A stretch of DNA of 64,000 nucleotides, from contig NZ_JAJNCT010000021.1 of assembly GCF_021026195.1 (NCBI RefSeq), positions 189,712 through 253,711 of the forward strand, given 5' to 3'. The notes under the pieces were generated by a model. That model was not told the origin of the DNA. It worked only from the letters and a program-made list of their open reading frames with translations, and did not search any database. Position numbers and translations under genes: made by a program. Below, in pieces: positions 54,320 through 63,027 of the stretch; positions within the stretch are counted from its first letter, which is position 1; each line of letters opens with the position of its first letter. The DNA comes from Comamonas koreensis (GTDB lineage: Bacteria > Pseudomonadota > Gammaproteobacteria > Burkholderiales > Burkholderiaceae_C).

Positions 54320-54388
54320 GGCCAGCAGCTTAGCAGGGCGAGGCTGCGCTGCGTGGAAAATCGCTGGCGTCCGTTAGCAGCACTTGGC

Positions 54389-56209
54389 TCAGCGCGTTTG
54401 CACAATGTCCTGCCAGGCGGCATAGGCGGCCAGCACCGCAGCGCGCTGCACGGTATGTGCAAAGACCAGTGCATCGCCCACAACGGTCTGGTCCGGAAAC
54501 TCGGTAATCAGGCTCACCGGGCTGAGCCCCTGGTTGTCGACCTGCATGGTGCAGGGCGTGCCGCGCCGCAGCTCAAACGGCTGGCGGCCGGAATGGCTCT
54601 GGTACAGCGCCAATTGGCGGCGGTTGTATTCTGGCAAACCTGGCACCTGCAGCAAGGCCTGCGCCACACGCTCAGCCAGCGCCTCGGCTTGTGGTTGCCA
54701 GTCTTCCTGGTAGCGCAGAATCAGGAAAAAGCCCTTGGGGATGGTCCAAAGGTCAAAGCCCTGCGGCACATAGCCGGACAGGGGTCGTGTCCATTCATGG
54801 GCCGGGTAGCCGTGCAGGCTCAAGTGCAACTGTGCGCCACTGGCGGCAATCGCGTCACGCCGCAGCGCGCTTTCGTACCAGGGGGCGTGGTCGCGGTAGG
54901 CCAGGTCATCGCCCAGCGCGGTGTAGCGCGCTGCATGGTGCATTTGCTCGGGGGCATAGCGGCAGTACCACTGGTGCAGATCGTAGCCGTCCGGGTTCTC
55001 TACGGGGATATAGGCAAAGTGGCTATCCGGCTGCTGCGCCAGTGCCACCGCAGCGCGCAGCGCGCCTGTCACGCCTGATATCTCATTGGCATGCTGGCCG
55101 CCGCTCAGCACCACCGGGTGCTCACTGCCCTTTTTGTATGTGGCGGCAATGCGGCGGCCTTGCACGCTCTGGCCCTGGCAGGCGCTGCCATAGGCGACAA
55201 ACAGCGGCTGCACCAGTGCCTCCATCTGCGCCAGGCTCGGCGCCCGCTGCAGCTGCGCTGCGGCGGCATCGGCCTCGGCAATGCTGTGGGGGTTGAAGGC
55301 AGCCGCTGGCAGGCCGTCATCCGCTTCCGGCAAGGGCTCGCTCAGGGCCAGTGCGCGGATCTGCAAGCCTACCGTGGTCAGTTCCAGCGGATGGGATTGG
55401 GCGGCGATGCGGATGTCCGGCACGATCTGGCCCGGTTGCAGGCGGCGGTCACCCGCAGCGCGCCCGGACAGCTTCTGGAAATGCTCCAGCAGCGAGAAAT
55501 ACAGGTCCTCGTGCATGGCTTCGGGCGTGCTCATGGTCTCGCCCGTGCCGGCAATCGCTTGCTCAAAACCGGGCAGTTGCATGGCGATATGCAGGCGCCC
55601 AAAGAACGGCTCGGTCTTGGGCCAGCCATGCTGCTCGATCGCCTGCATGGCCTGGGCATAGGCCGCTTCGTAGTCGGTGAGCAGGGCGGCATCGTGCACG
55701 GCGCGGCCTTGGGCGTCATGCGCCTGCTGCCAGCCGCAGGGGGTGATGCCGCTGCCGCCGTGTGCCGATTGGAAAGCACGGTTGGGCGCGAACACCTGCA
55801 GGCTTTGTGTGCGCCCATCCTGGTAGCGCAGCGCCAGTGTGTAGCTGCTGGTGTGCGGGCCGGCCTCCATCTGCAGCTCGACACCGGGCGGCAGCATGGC
55901 GGCCAGCGGGTAGGCCTCCAGCATGAAGCGGTTGGCGGCGGCGTCCGCATGCAGGGGGTAATGCAGGTGCAGGCTTTGCAGCCCGGTGGTGTCCAGCTCT
56001 TCCAGCACCGCATGCACCAGCGGCTTGTAGGCGCTGCGGACGCGGGCGCGGATGCCGTGTCTGGCCAGTTGCTGCTCAGCCGCCCGGCGCGCATCCACGC
56101 CTTCAAAGCACCAGAGCTGCCATGCCAGCTCGGGCTGCGGATGTGCCAGGCGCTCAGCCATCCATTGGCTGAGCGTGCGGTCTAGGGTGTGGGAGAGCAG
56201 AAGCGTCAT
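54389..56209 (-). CDS. M14 family zinc carboxypeptidase-like protein, 606 aa
   Basis: An N-terminal domain of about 330 residues, unfamiliar to me, precedes an M14 peptidase domain. Zinc ligands: His373 and Glu376 in 'GGQHANEISG' (HxxE) and His466 in 'LHLSLHGYPAHEW'; catalytic Glu likely in 'LITEFPDQ'. Also 'VENPDGYDLHQWYCRYAP'. No signal peptide, so it is probably cytoplasmic. Substrate unknown. Convergent with nothing nearby; the Mrp operon lies beyond a short gap on the same strand. Confidence 0.8.
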   Translation of the reverse strand: MTLLLSHTLDRTLSQWMAERLAHPQPELAWQLWCFEGVDARRAAEQQLARHGIRARVRSAYKPLVHAVLEELDTTGLQSLHLHYPLHADAAANRFMLEAYPLAAMLPPGVELQMEAGPHTSSYTLALRYQDGRTQSLQVFAPNRAFQSAHGGSGITPCGWQQAHDAQGRAVHDAALLTDYEAAYAQAMQAIEQHGWPKTEPFFGRLHIAMQLPGFEQAIAGTGETMSTPEAMHEDLYFSLLEHFQKLSGRAAGDRRLQPGQIVPDIRIAAQSHPLELTTVGLQIRALALSEPLPEADDGLPAAAFNPHSIAEADAAAAQLQRAPSLAQMEALVQPLFVAYGSACQGQSVQGRRIAATYKKGSEHPVVLSGGQHANEISGVTGALRAAVALAQQPDSHFAYIPVENPDGYDLHQWYCRYAPEQMHHAARYTALGDDLAYRDHAPWYESALRRDAIAASGAQLHLSLHGYPAHEWTRPLSGYVPQGFDLWTIPKGFFLILRYQEDWQPQAEALAERVAQALLQVPGLPEYNRRQLALYQSHSGRQPFELRRGTPCTMQVDNQGLSPVSLITEFPDQTVVGDALVFAHTVQRAAVLAAYAAWQDIVQTR

Positions 56210-56343
56210 GGCGGTGCGTGGGGTGTGGATGCTTGTGATCCACCAGCATAGAACAAGCGCGCTGTTCCTGCTGACCCCAGGCGCTTATTCCACAATGCGC
56301 TTCGACCGCTGTGCTGGCTTAGCCGTCTATCGCCATCCAGGGC

Positions 56344-56721
56344 TCAGGCGTCGTTGCCTTCCGGGTTGGCCGATACGATGCGGCTCAGGCTGGGTGGCAC
56401 ATCTTTGCCCATGCGCCGGTCGCGGAACAGCGCCGCGCGCATCAGGAAGATATTGGTGATGGGCACGGCCACCGACAGCAGCACGGCGATCAGCAAGGTG
56501 TGAAAGCTGGGCTTGTGCGTCTGCAGGCTGAAGTAGAAGACGGAGCTCCAGACAATCAGCCAGCAGCCGGCGCAGGCGATGATCGACGGGGTGTGCACGC
56601 GCTCGTAGTAGCTGGGCAGGCGGAACAGGCTGAGCGCGCCGATCAAGGTGATCAAGCAGCCGGCAAGCACCAGCACCGACACCACAATCTGAACCCAGAT
56701 GGGCAGGGCGATTTCCGTCAT
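56344..56721 (-). CDS. mrpG: Monovalent cation/H+ antiporter subunit G (MrpG/PhaG), 125 aa
   Basis: The last Mrp subunit: three hydrophobic segments, 'LIGALSLFRLPSYYERVHTPS', the MrpG signature, in the first helix pair, and a charged C-terminal tail. Its start overlaps the F gene end by four bases (ATGA). Needed for assembly of the complex. Confidence 0.9.
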   Translation of the reverse strand: MTEIALPIWVQIVVSVLVLAGCLITLIGALSLFRLPSYYERVHTPSIIACAGCWLIVWSSVFYFSLQTHKPSFHTLLIAVLLSVAVPITNIFLMRAALFRDRRMGKDVPPSLSRIVSANPEGNDA

Positions 56722-56996
56722 TCGATCACCTCCCCGCGCAGCAGGAACTTGGCCATGGCGGTGGAGCTGACAAAGCCAAACAGCGCGATGAGCAGGGCGG
56801 CCTCAAAGTAATTGACCGATGCATAGTGGATGCCCAGCACCAGCATGGTGAGCATGCCAATCAGGTACATGCAGTCCAGGGCCAGCACACGGTCTTGTGC
56901 CTGTGGGCCCTTGAGCAAACGGATCATCGCAAACAGCATGGCCAGCAGCAAGATGAACAGGGCTGCCGGCATGGTCCAGGCAAGAATATTGTTCAT
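56718..56996 (-). CDS. mrpF: Monovalent cation/H+ antiporter subunit F (MrpF/PhaF), 92 aa
   Basis: Three hydrophobic segments with 'RLLKGPQAQDRVLALDCMYLIGM', the MrpF signature. Four-base overlaps on both sides place it in the Mrp operon. Confidence 0.9.
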   Translation of the reverse strand: MNNILAWTMPAALFILLLAMLFAMIRLLKGPQAQDRVLALDCMYLIGMLTMLVLGIHYASVNYFEAALLIALFGFVSSTAMAKFLLRGEVIE

Positions 56997-57481
56997 TCGA
57001 AAATCTCCATGAGGGGCCGTTCGTAGAAGGCCTTGATGTGGTCGATAACGCCCTGCGGGTCATCCGCCTCCAGCACATGCAAGAGCAGGATGGAGCGGTC
57101 ACGCGATATCTCGGCCCAGGCGGTGCCGGGGGTGATACAGACGATCATCGCCAGCACGGCCAGGCCATTGGGGTCGCGCAGCTGCAAGGGCACATGCACA
57201 AAGCCAGCGGGCTTTTTGCGGCTGCCGGGCATCAGCAGCAGGCGCAGCACCGCGCCATTGGATTGCAGCGAATCAGCGGCCACACGAAAGCCCAGGCGGA
57301 TGATGGTCCAGGGCTTTTTGATGCTGACCGCGCGCGGGCGCAGTCCTTGGGTCAGCACCGGGATCAGCAAGCCGAACAGCACGCCGAGAATGATTTGACC
57401 GGGGCTGACGCTGCGGTTGAGCAGCAGCCACACCAGGCACAGCAGCACGGACAGCAGGGGTGCAGGGAAAAGGCGCTTCAT
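56993..57481 (-). CDS. mrpE: Monovalent cation/H+ antiporter subunit E (MrpE/PhaE), 162 aa
   Basis: Two N-terminal membrane segments and a soluble C-terminal domain; 'CITPGTAWAEISRDRSILLLHVLE' is the MrpE signature (TPGT). Overlaps D and F by four bases each. Confidence 0.9.
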   Translation of the reverse strand: MKRLFPAPLLSVLLCLVWLLLNRSVSPGQIILGVLFGLLIPVLTQGLRPRAVSIKKPWTIIRLGFRVAADSLQSNGAVLRLLLMPGSRKKPAGFVHVPLQLRDPNGLAVLAMIVCITPGTAWAEISRDRSILLLHVLEADDPQGVIDHIKAFYERPLMEIFE

Positions 57482-59253
57482 GGCTGGGTACCTCCTGCAG
57501 TGGGTGCTTGCGGTGCAAGTTCAAACCCGGTCTCAGGCAGCACGGTGGGGATGTCGGGCGCGCCCACGGGTTTGGAGGTCGGGGAGGGCTTGGGGCTGGT
57601 CTCCAGCACCGCGCGGATGTAGTTGCCCGGCGAGTGGAGGTTGTCAGCCGCGCGCTGGGTAAAGCGCATTACGCTGGCGCCATGGGTCACCATCAAAATG
57701 CAGCAGCCCAGCAAAATGGCCAACGGCAGGCCTTCGATCACCTTGAGCTCGGGCGTGTTGCGGCTGATGCTGGACCAGAATTCGCGGATGCCGATGCGCA
57801 CCAGGGCAGTCAAGGCCATCAAACCGGTCCCAATCAGTATGGCCATGAACGACCAGCCCAGCCAGCCGATTTGCGTGCCCGCCGACGAGCCCAGACCCAG
57901 TGGGTTGAGAAGCGCCGAGAGCATCGCGAATTTGCCGATAAAGCCGGACAGCGGAGGCAATCCGGAAATCACCAAGGTGCTGACCATGAACGACAGGCCC
58001 AGGAAGGCCATCGCTGCCGGAATGGCGCGGCCAATCAGCACTTCCTCATCCTCGTCCAGGTTCAGGCCCTCGCGCGGTAGCAGCTCGGCGGTCAAGAATG
58101 GCGCTTCCTCATCTTCAAAGCGTACATTGGCCCCATCGGTGGTGCGCCACCGCTCGATCAAATCCGTAATCAGGAACAGCGCCGCAACCGCCAAGGTGGA
58201 GCTGGGCATGTAGTACAGCAGGGCGCTGGTCATCAGGTTCTGGCCAAAGCCGGCCGCAGCCAGCAAGGTGCCGGCCGACAGAATGGCCGCGTAGCCCGCC
58301 ACATAGCCCAGCCGTTGCGTGCCCAGAATGGAGATGCCCGCATACAGCATGGTGGCCAGCCCGCCCAGGATCAGCCAGGCGCTGCCGAAATGCGCGGAAG
58401 GCCCTGCCTCGCTGCTGAACATCAGGGTCCACAAACGCACAATCGTGTAGATCCCCACCTTGGTCATCAGCGCAAAAATGGCGCCGACCGGGGCCGTGGC
58501 CGACCCATAGGCCGGTACCAGCCAGAAGTTCAGCGGCCAGACCGCAGCCTTGATCAGGAAGGCGGTGGCCAGAATGCCGGCGGCGGTGTGCAGCAGGCCC
58601 CGGTCCGCGCTGCTGACGCTGGGGATAATGCGCGCCAGATCGGCCATGTTCAAGGTGCCGGTGATGCCATACAGCATCGACACACCGATCAGGAACAGCG
58701 ACGAGGCCGCCAGGTTGATGGCGATGTAGTGCAGGCCATGCTGCACCCGGGATTTGCCCGAGCCGTGCAGCAGCAAACCATAGGATGCCGCCAGCATGAT
58801 CTCGAAAAACACGAAGAGGTTGAACAGGTCACCGGTCAGGAAGGCGCCGGCCAGGCCCATCATCTGGAACTGGAACAGCGGATGAAAATGCACGCCCACC
58901 CGGTGCCAGCGCGCGCCAGAATAGACCACGGCACAGAGCGCAACCACGCTGGTGGTCAGCAGCATCAGGGCCGAGAGCCGGTCGAGCACCAGCACAATGC
59001 CAAACGGCGCAGCCCAGTTGCCCGATAGGTAGACACTCATCGAGGTGGCCATGCCATCCTGGTTGCTCCACTTGACCAGGGCCATCGCAATGACCAGGCC
59101 GATCAGGCAGGAGCTGATGTTCATCAGCAGTTTGGTGCGTTGGTACTTCTCGCCCAGGGTCAGCATCAGCGCTGCGGTCAGCATGGGCAGCAAAATCGGT
59201 GCCAGCAACAGGTGCGGCATCAGGCGCTCAGTCAGCGTCATCAGCGACATCAA
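57478..59253 (-). CDS. mrpD: Monovalent cation/H+ antiporter subunit D (MrpD/PhaD), 591 aa
   Basis: A NuoL/M/N-like proton-translocating subunit with about fourteen helices. 'LFNLFVFFEIMLAASYGLLLHGS' contains the key Glu of the MrpD family; 'AAVWPLNFWLVPAYGSATAPVGAIFALMTKVGIYTI' has the conserved Lys. The C-terminal 30 residues are Pro-rich, a small extension. Its start overlaps C by four bases. Confidence 0.92.
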   Translation of the reverse strand: MMSLMTLTERLMPHLLLAPILLPMLTAALMLTLGEKYQRTKLLMNISSCLIGLVIAMALVKWSNQDGMATSMSVYLSGNWAAPFGIVLVLDRLSALMLLTTSVVALCAVVYSGARWHRVGVHFHPLFQFQMMGLAGAFLTGDLFNLFVFFEIMLAASYGLLLHGSGKSRVQHGLHYIAINLAASSLFLIGVSMLYGITGTLNMADLARIIPSVSSADRGLLHTAAGILATAFLIKAAVWPLNFWLVPAYGSATAPVGAIFALMTKVGIYTIVRLWTLMFSSEAGPSAHFGSAWLILGGLATMLYAGISILGTQRLGYVAGYAAILSAGTLLAAAGFGQNLMTSALLYYMPSSTLAVAALFLITDLIERWRTTDGANVRFEDEEAPFLTAELLPREGLNLDEDEEVLIGRAIPAAMAFLGLSFMVSTLVISGLPPLSGFIGKFAMLSALLNPLGLGSSAGTQIGWLGWSFMAILIGTGLMALTALVRIGIREFWSSISRNTPELKVIEGLPLAILLGCCILMVTHGASVMRFTQRAADNLHSPGNYIRAVLETSPKPSPTSKPVGAPDIPTVLPETGFELAPQAPTAGGTQP

Positions 59254-59615
59254 GGCGCCTCCTGCACATCATTGGACAGGGAGCCGTCCACATGGTCAGT
59301 GCCCGTCATGCCGCGCGAGGCGAGCAGCACCACCAGAAACAGCGCGGTCATCGCAAAGCCGATGACGATGGCCGTCAGCACCAGGGCCTGCGGCATGGGG
59401 TCGGCATAGTGCATCAGGTCGGTGGGTACACCGGGCTGCAGTATCGGTTCCCGGTCGATCGCCAGGCCCACGCGGCCCATGCTGAAGATAAACAAATTGA
59501 CCGCATACGACAGCAAGAGCAGACCCATGATGATCTGAAAAGTCCGTGGGCGCAGCAGGAGCCAGACGCCGGAGCCGGTCAATACGCCAATGGCAATGGC
59601 CAGTACGATTTCCAT
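59250..59615 (-). CDS. mrpC: Monovalent cation/H+ antiporter subunit C (MrpC/PhaC), 121 aa
   Basis: NuoK-like: three helices, 'GLLLLSYAVNLFIFSMGR' and 'DPMPQALVLTAIVIGFAMTALFLVVLLA' are the MrpC pattern. It lies 12 bases after the A/B gene and overlaps D. Confidence 0.92.
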   Translation of the reverse strand: MEIVLAIAIGVLTGSGVWLLLRPRTFQIIMGLLLLSYAVNLFIFSMGRVGLAIDREPILQPGVPTDLMHYADPMPQALVLTAIVIGFAMTALFLVVLLASRGMTGTDHVDGSLSNDVQEAP

Positions 59616-59627
59616 TTGGTATTGTCC

Positions 59628-62552
59628 TTAGAGTTGGGAGGCGGGGTCGCTGCGCTCGCCTTGCTGGCGCTCGTGGTAGCGGAATCCCCGGACGGATTGG
59701 TGGGCAATACTGGTGAGCATCAGCATGGTGGAACCCACGACCAGCGAGAACACCCCAATATCAAAGAACAGCGCGCTGGCGATATGGATCTCGCCCACCA
59801 CGGGCAGGGTCAGGTGCGCAGTGTGGCTGGTCAGGAAGGGGTAGCCAAAATACCAGCTGCCCACGCCGGTGCCCAACGCAAACAGCAGGCCGGCGGCGAT
59901 CCAGCGGCGCGGGTAGATGGGCAGATGCGATTCCACCCAGTGCGTGCCGGAGATGATGTACTGCAGCAGCAGGCCGATGGCCAGGGTCAGGCCGGCCACA
60001 AAGCCGCCACCGGGCTCGTTGTGGCCGCGCATGAACAGGTACATCGCCACAATCGCGGCAAACGGCAGCAACAGGCGCACCAGCACAGCGGGCACCATCA
60101 GATAGCCCACAGCGGTATCGGTCGCACTGCGCGGGTTGAGCAGGTCGGTCTGCAAGTCAGCAGGCAAAAAGCGCTGCTGCTCGGGCACATCCATGGCCTC
60201 GGGTGCGGGGCGGAAGCGGCGCAGCAGCGCATAGACGGTGAGCGCGACAATGCCGAGCACAACGATTTCGCCAAAGGTATCAAAACCACGGAAATCGACC
60301 AGCATCACGTTGACGACGTTGGTGCCGCCGCCCTCGGTCTGCGCCCGCTCCAGAAAGAAGGTCGAGGTGCTTTCTGGGAAGGGCCGGCTCATCATCGCAA
60401 ACGACAGCCAGGCCATGCCGCCACCGGCAAGCAGGGCAATGGCCAGGTCACGCCAGCGGCGCAGGGTGACCAGCGCACCTTGCTGCGAGACTTTCTTGAG
60501 CTTCTTGTCGCGCTTGGGCAGCCAGCGCAGGCCCAGCAACAGCAGCACGGTGGTAACCACCTCAACCACCAACTGGGTCAAGGCCAGATCGGGTGCGGAG
60601 AACCACAGGAAGGTCATGCAGGTGGCGAGGCCCGCACCGCCCAAAGTGACCAGTGCCGCCAGGCGGTGGTACTTGACCAGGAAGGCCGCTGCCAGCGAGC
60701 AGCTGATACCGATGAGCCACAGAATGCCAAAGGCGGGCGACAGTGGCTGCAGGCCCCGGTTGCCCAGTTGCAGGCCGTGGATCAGCAGGGGCAGCGTGGC
60801 AGTCAGCAAGGCAGCCAGCACCAGCCACAGTGCTTGCCACTGCCAACGGCGCGTGCCCAGCCAGCGGCGCATATGGCGCGCGCCGTTGGTGATGATCGCC
60901 ATCACCGCCTGGAACACCCATTGGCCATTGAGACGGCCGACCAGCGGCGCATCATCGAGGTATTGCTTGCTGCGCAACAGGCGCAGCAGCAGATACAGCA
61001 AGATGCCCGCCAGCATCGCGATGATGCTCATCACCAGCGGCGCATTGATGCCATGCCACAGCGCCAGGCTGAACTCCGGCAAGCTGCCACCCACCACGGG
61101 CGAGGCGGCCGCATCCAGGTACTGGCCCACCGCCCAGGCCGGGAAGATACCGACCAGCAGACAGATCAGCACCAGGAGCTCGACCGGCACACGCATCCAG
61201 TGCGGCGGCTCATGCGGCTCATGCGGCAGATCGGTGGCAGGCGGGCCAAAAAATACATCGACCGTGAAGCGCAGCGAATAGGCGACGCTGAAAATACCGG
61301 CCAAGGTGGCAGCCACCGGCAAGGCAGTAGTCAGAAACGGCGTGGTGTTGATGTACACCGTTTCGGCAAAGAACATCTCTTTGGACAAAAAGCCGTTGAG
61401 CAGCGGCACGCCAGCCATGGCCGCGCTGGCCACCATCGCCAAGGTGCCGGTGATCGGCATCATCTTCTGCAGGCCGGAGAGGCGGCGGATATCGCGGGTG
61501 CCGGATTCATGGTCGACAATGCCGGCGGCCATGAACAGCGAGGCCTTGAAGGTCGCATGGTTCATGATGTGGAAGACCGCAGCGACGGCCGCCAAGGGGC
61601 TGTTGAGGCCCAGCAGCAAGGTGATCAGGCCCAGGTGCGACAAGGTGGAGTAGGCCAGCAGCGCCTTCATGTCGTGCTGGAACATGGCGATATAGCCACC
61701 CAGCAGCAAGGTGATGGCGCCGGCACCGCCGACGAGCCAGAACCATTCTTCGGTACCGCTGAGCGCAGGCCAGAGGCGGGCCAGCAAAAAAACCCCCGCC
61801 TTGACCATGGTGGCCGAGTGCAGGTAGGCGGAGACGGGGGTGGGCGCTGCCATCGCGCGCGGCAGCCAGAAATGGAAGGGGAACTGGGCGCTCTTGGTGA
61901 GCGCGCCGAGCAGGATCAGCACCAGGGTGACGCGGTAGAGCTCGTGGTTGCGGATCTGGTCGCCAGCGGCCAATACATTGTCGAGCTCGTAGCTGCCGAC
62001 GATGTGGCCCAGCAGCAGCACGCCACCCAGCAAGCAGAGGCCGCCAGTGCCTGTGACCGTCAGCGCCATGCGCGCGCCCATGCGGGCATCCTTGCGGTGG
62101 TGCCAGTAGCCAATCAGCAGGAACGAGAACAGGCTGGTCAGCTCCCAGAAGAATACCAACTGGATCAGATTGCCCGAGAGCACCACGCCCATCATCGAGC
62201 CCATGAAGGCCAGGAAGAACGAGAAGAAGCGCGGAACCGGGTCAGCTTGTGACATGTAGTAACGCGCATACAGCACCACCAGACTGCCGATGCCGAGCAC
62301 CAGAATGGAGAACATCCATGCAAATCCGTCCATGCGGAAGTGCAGATCCAGGCCCAACTGGCCCAGCCAGGCAACGTTGTGGTGCACCACGCCGTTGTTC
62401 TGCGTTTCCGGGAAAAGCATGGCAACTTGAACCACACAGAACACCGCTATGGCCCCTGCCAACGTGGACTCCGTGTTACGCGCGTTGGCAGGCAGCAGCG
62501 CTGCAATTGCGCTGCCGATGAAGGGGAGGAGGATCAGGTATGAAAGTGCCAT
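59628..62552 (-). CDS. mrpA: Fused monovalent cation/H+ antiporter subunits A and B (MrpAB/PhaAB), 974 aa
   Basis: The main Na+(K+)/H+ antiporter subunit. Residues 1-780 match MrpA: NuoL-like helices with 'VFFWELTSLFSFLLIGYW', 'AQFPFHFWLPRAMAAPTPVSAYLHSATMVKAGV' and 'LLAYSTLSHLGLITLLLG'. Residues 800-974 are the MrpB part ('DTAVGYLMVPAVLVRLLLPF', 'RGHNEPGGGFVAGLTLAIGLLLQYI'), so A and B are one chain. This fused arrangement is the group 2 (Pha-type) Mrp of proteobacteria. It heads the A/B-C-D-E-F-G operon, which supports pH and salt tolerance. Confidence 0.93.
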   Translation of the reverse strand: MALSYLILLPFIGSAIAALLPANARNTESTLAGAIAVFCVVQVAMLFPETQNNGVVHHNVAWLGQLGLDLHFRMDGFAWMFSILVLGIGSLVVLYARYYMSQADPVPRFFSFFLAFMGSMMGVVLSGNLIQLVFFWELTSLFSFLLIGYWHHRKDARMGARMALTVTGTGGLCLLGGVLLLGHIVGSYELDNVLAAGDQIRNHELYRVTLVLILLGALTKSAQFPFHFWLPRAMAAPTPVSAYLHSATMVKAGVFLLARLWPALSGTEEWFWLVGGAGAITLLLGGYIAMFQHDMKALLAYSTLSHLGLITLLLGLNSPLAAVAAVFHIMNHATFKASLFMAAGIVDHESGTRDIRRLSGLQKMMPITGTLAMVASAAMAGVPLLNGFLSKEMFFAETVYINTTPFLTTALPVAATLAGIFSVAYSLRFTVDVFFGPPATDLPHEPHEPPHWMRVPVELLVLICLLVGIFPAWAVGQYLDAAASPVVGGSLPEFSLALWHGINAPLVMSIIAMLAGILLYLLLRLLRSKQYLDDAPLVGRLNGQWVFQAVMAIITNGARHMRRWLGTRRWQWQALWLVLAALLTATLPLLIHGLQLGNRGLQPLSPAFGILWLIGISCSLAAAFLVKYHRLAALVTLGGAGLATCMTFLWFSAPDLALTQLVVEVVTTVLLLLGLRWLPKRDKKLKKVSQQGALVTLRRWRDLAIALLAGGGMAWLSFAMMSRPFPESTSTFFLERAQTEGGGTNVVNVMLVDFRGFDTFGEIVVLGIVALTVYALLRRFRPAPEAMDVPEQQRFLPADLQTDLLNPRSATDTAVGYLMVPAVLVRLLLPFAAIVAMYLFMRGHNEPGGGFVAGLTLAIGLLLQYIISGTHWVESHLPIYPRRWIAAGLLFALGTGVGSWYFGYPFLTSHTAHLTLPVVGEIHIASALFFDIGVFSLVVGSTMLMLTSIAHQSVRGFRYHERQQGERSDPASQL

Positions 62553-63027
62553 TTCTTTGTAAATTCTACAAGCTGGCCCGACCCCAGCTGCTACTAAAAC
62601 CCGAGCAAGTACAGGATATTGGTCATGGCTTATCGATAGTCAATACCCTATGTTAGTAACTGCAAATGCGCGAACAAAGATGTTTTCTTGATGCCTGTTT
62701 TGAGTATGGGCCCATGCATGCTTTGCATGAATAGACCGGCGCGAGCCCATAGTGCAACACTGCAGTGTTGCTGCAGCGCCGAGTGGCTGGTTCAGGCAGA
62801 GGTAATGGCGGTGACGCAGACCGAAGGCATCGGCTTGGCGTGGCGGAAGCGCATATTGCACCGCTGCTGGCGCGTGGCAAGTAGAGCGGTGCGGGCGGGG
62901 CTGGGCTGCATGGGGTCCGGTGCCGTGGCATATCAGGGCTCCTGCGCCCCAGGGCAGGGCGTTTCCGCATCCTAGCAGAAGCAGCGGCGAAGTCCTATCG
63001 CTGTTTGGATAGGTTTAGAACAGGTTC
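62553..63027. other. Intergenic region with an 18-bp perfect palindrome, no gene
   Basis: 475 bp upstream of the Mrp operon and downstream of lapB. It holds GCAACACTGCAGTGTTGC (62754-62771), 202 bp before the mrpA start, and a GCATGC/TTTGCATG repeat nearby (62716-62730). A frame at 62688-62975 is not credible. The Mrp promoter should lie here. Confidence 0.5.

Noticed and set aside
54320..54388. Fluoride riboswitch before crcB
   Set aside because: Only 69 bp separate it from the upstream gene and I see none of the riboswitch's conserved pseudoknot elements.
59199..62252. 1017-codon open frame antisense to the Mrp operon
   Set aside because: Covers conserved mrpA-C genes on the other strand and has a Gln/His/Arg-rich shadow composition.
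62688..62975. 95-codon frame between lapB and mrpA
   Set aside because: Cys/Met-rich, no ribosome site, and it contains the perfect palindrome.
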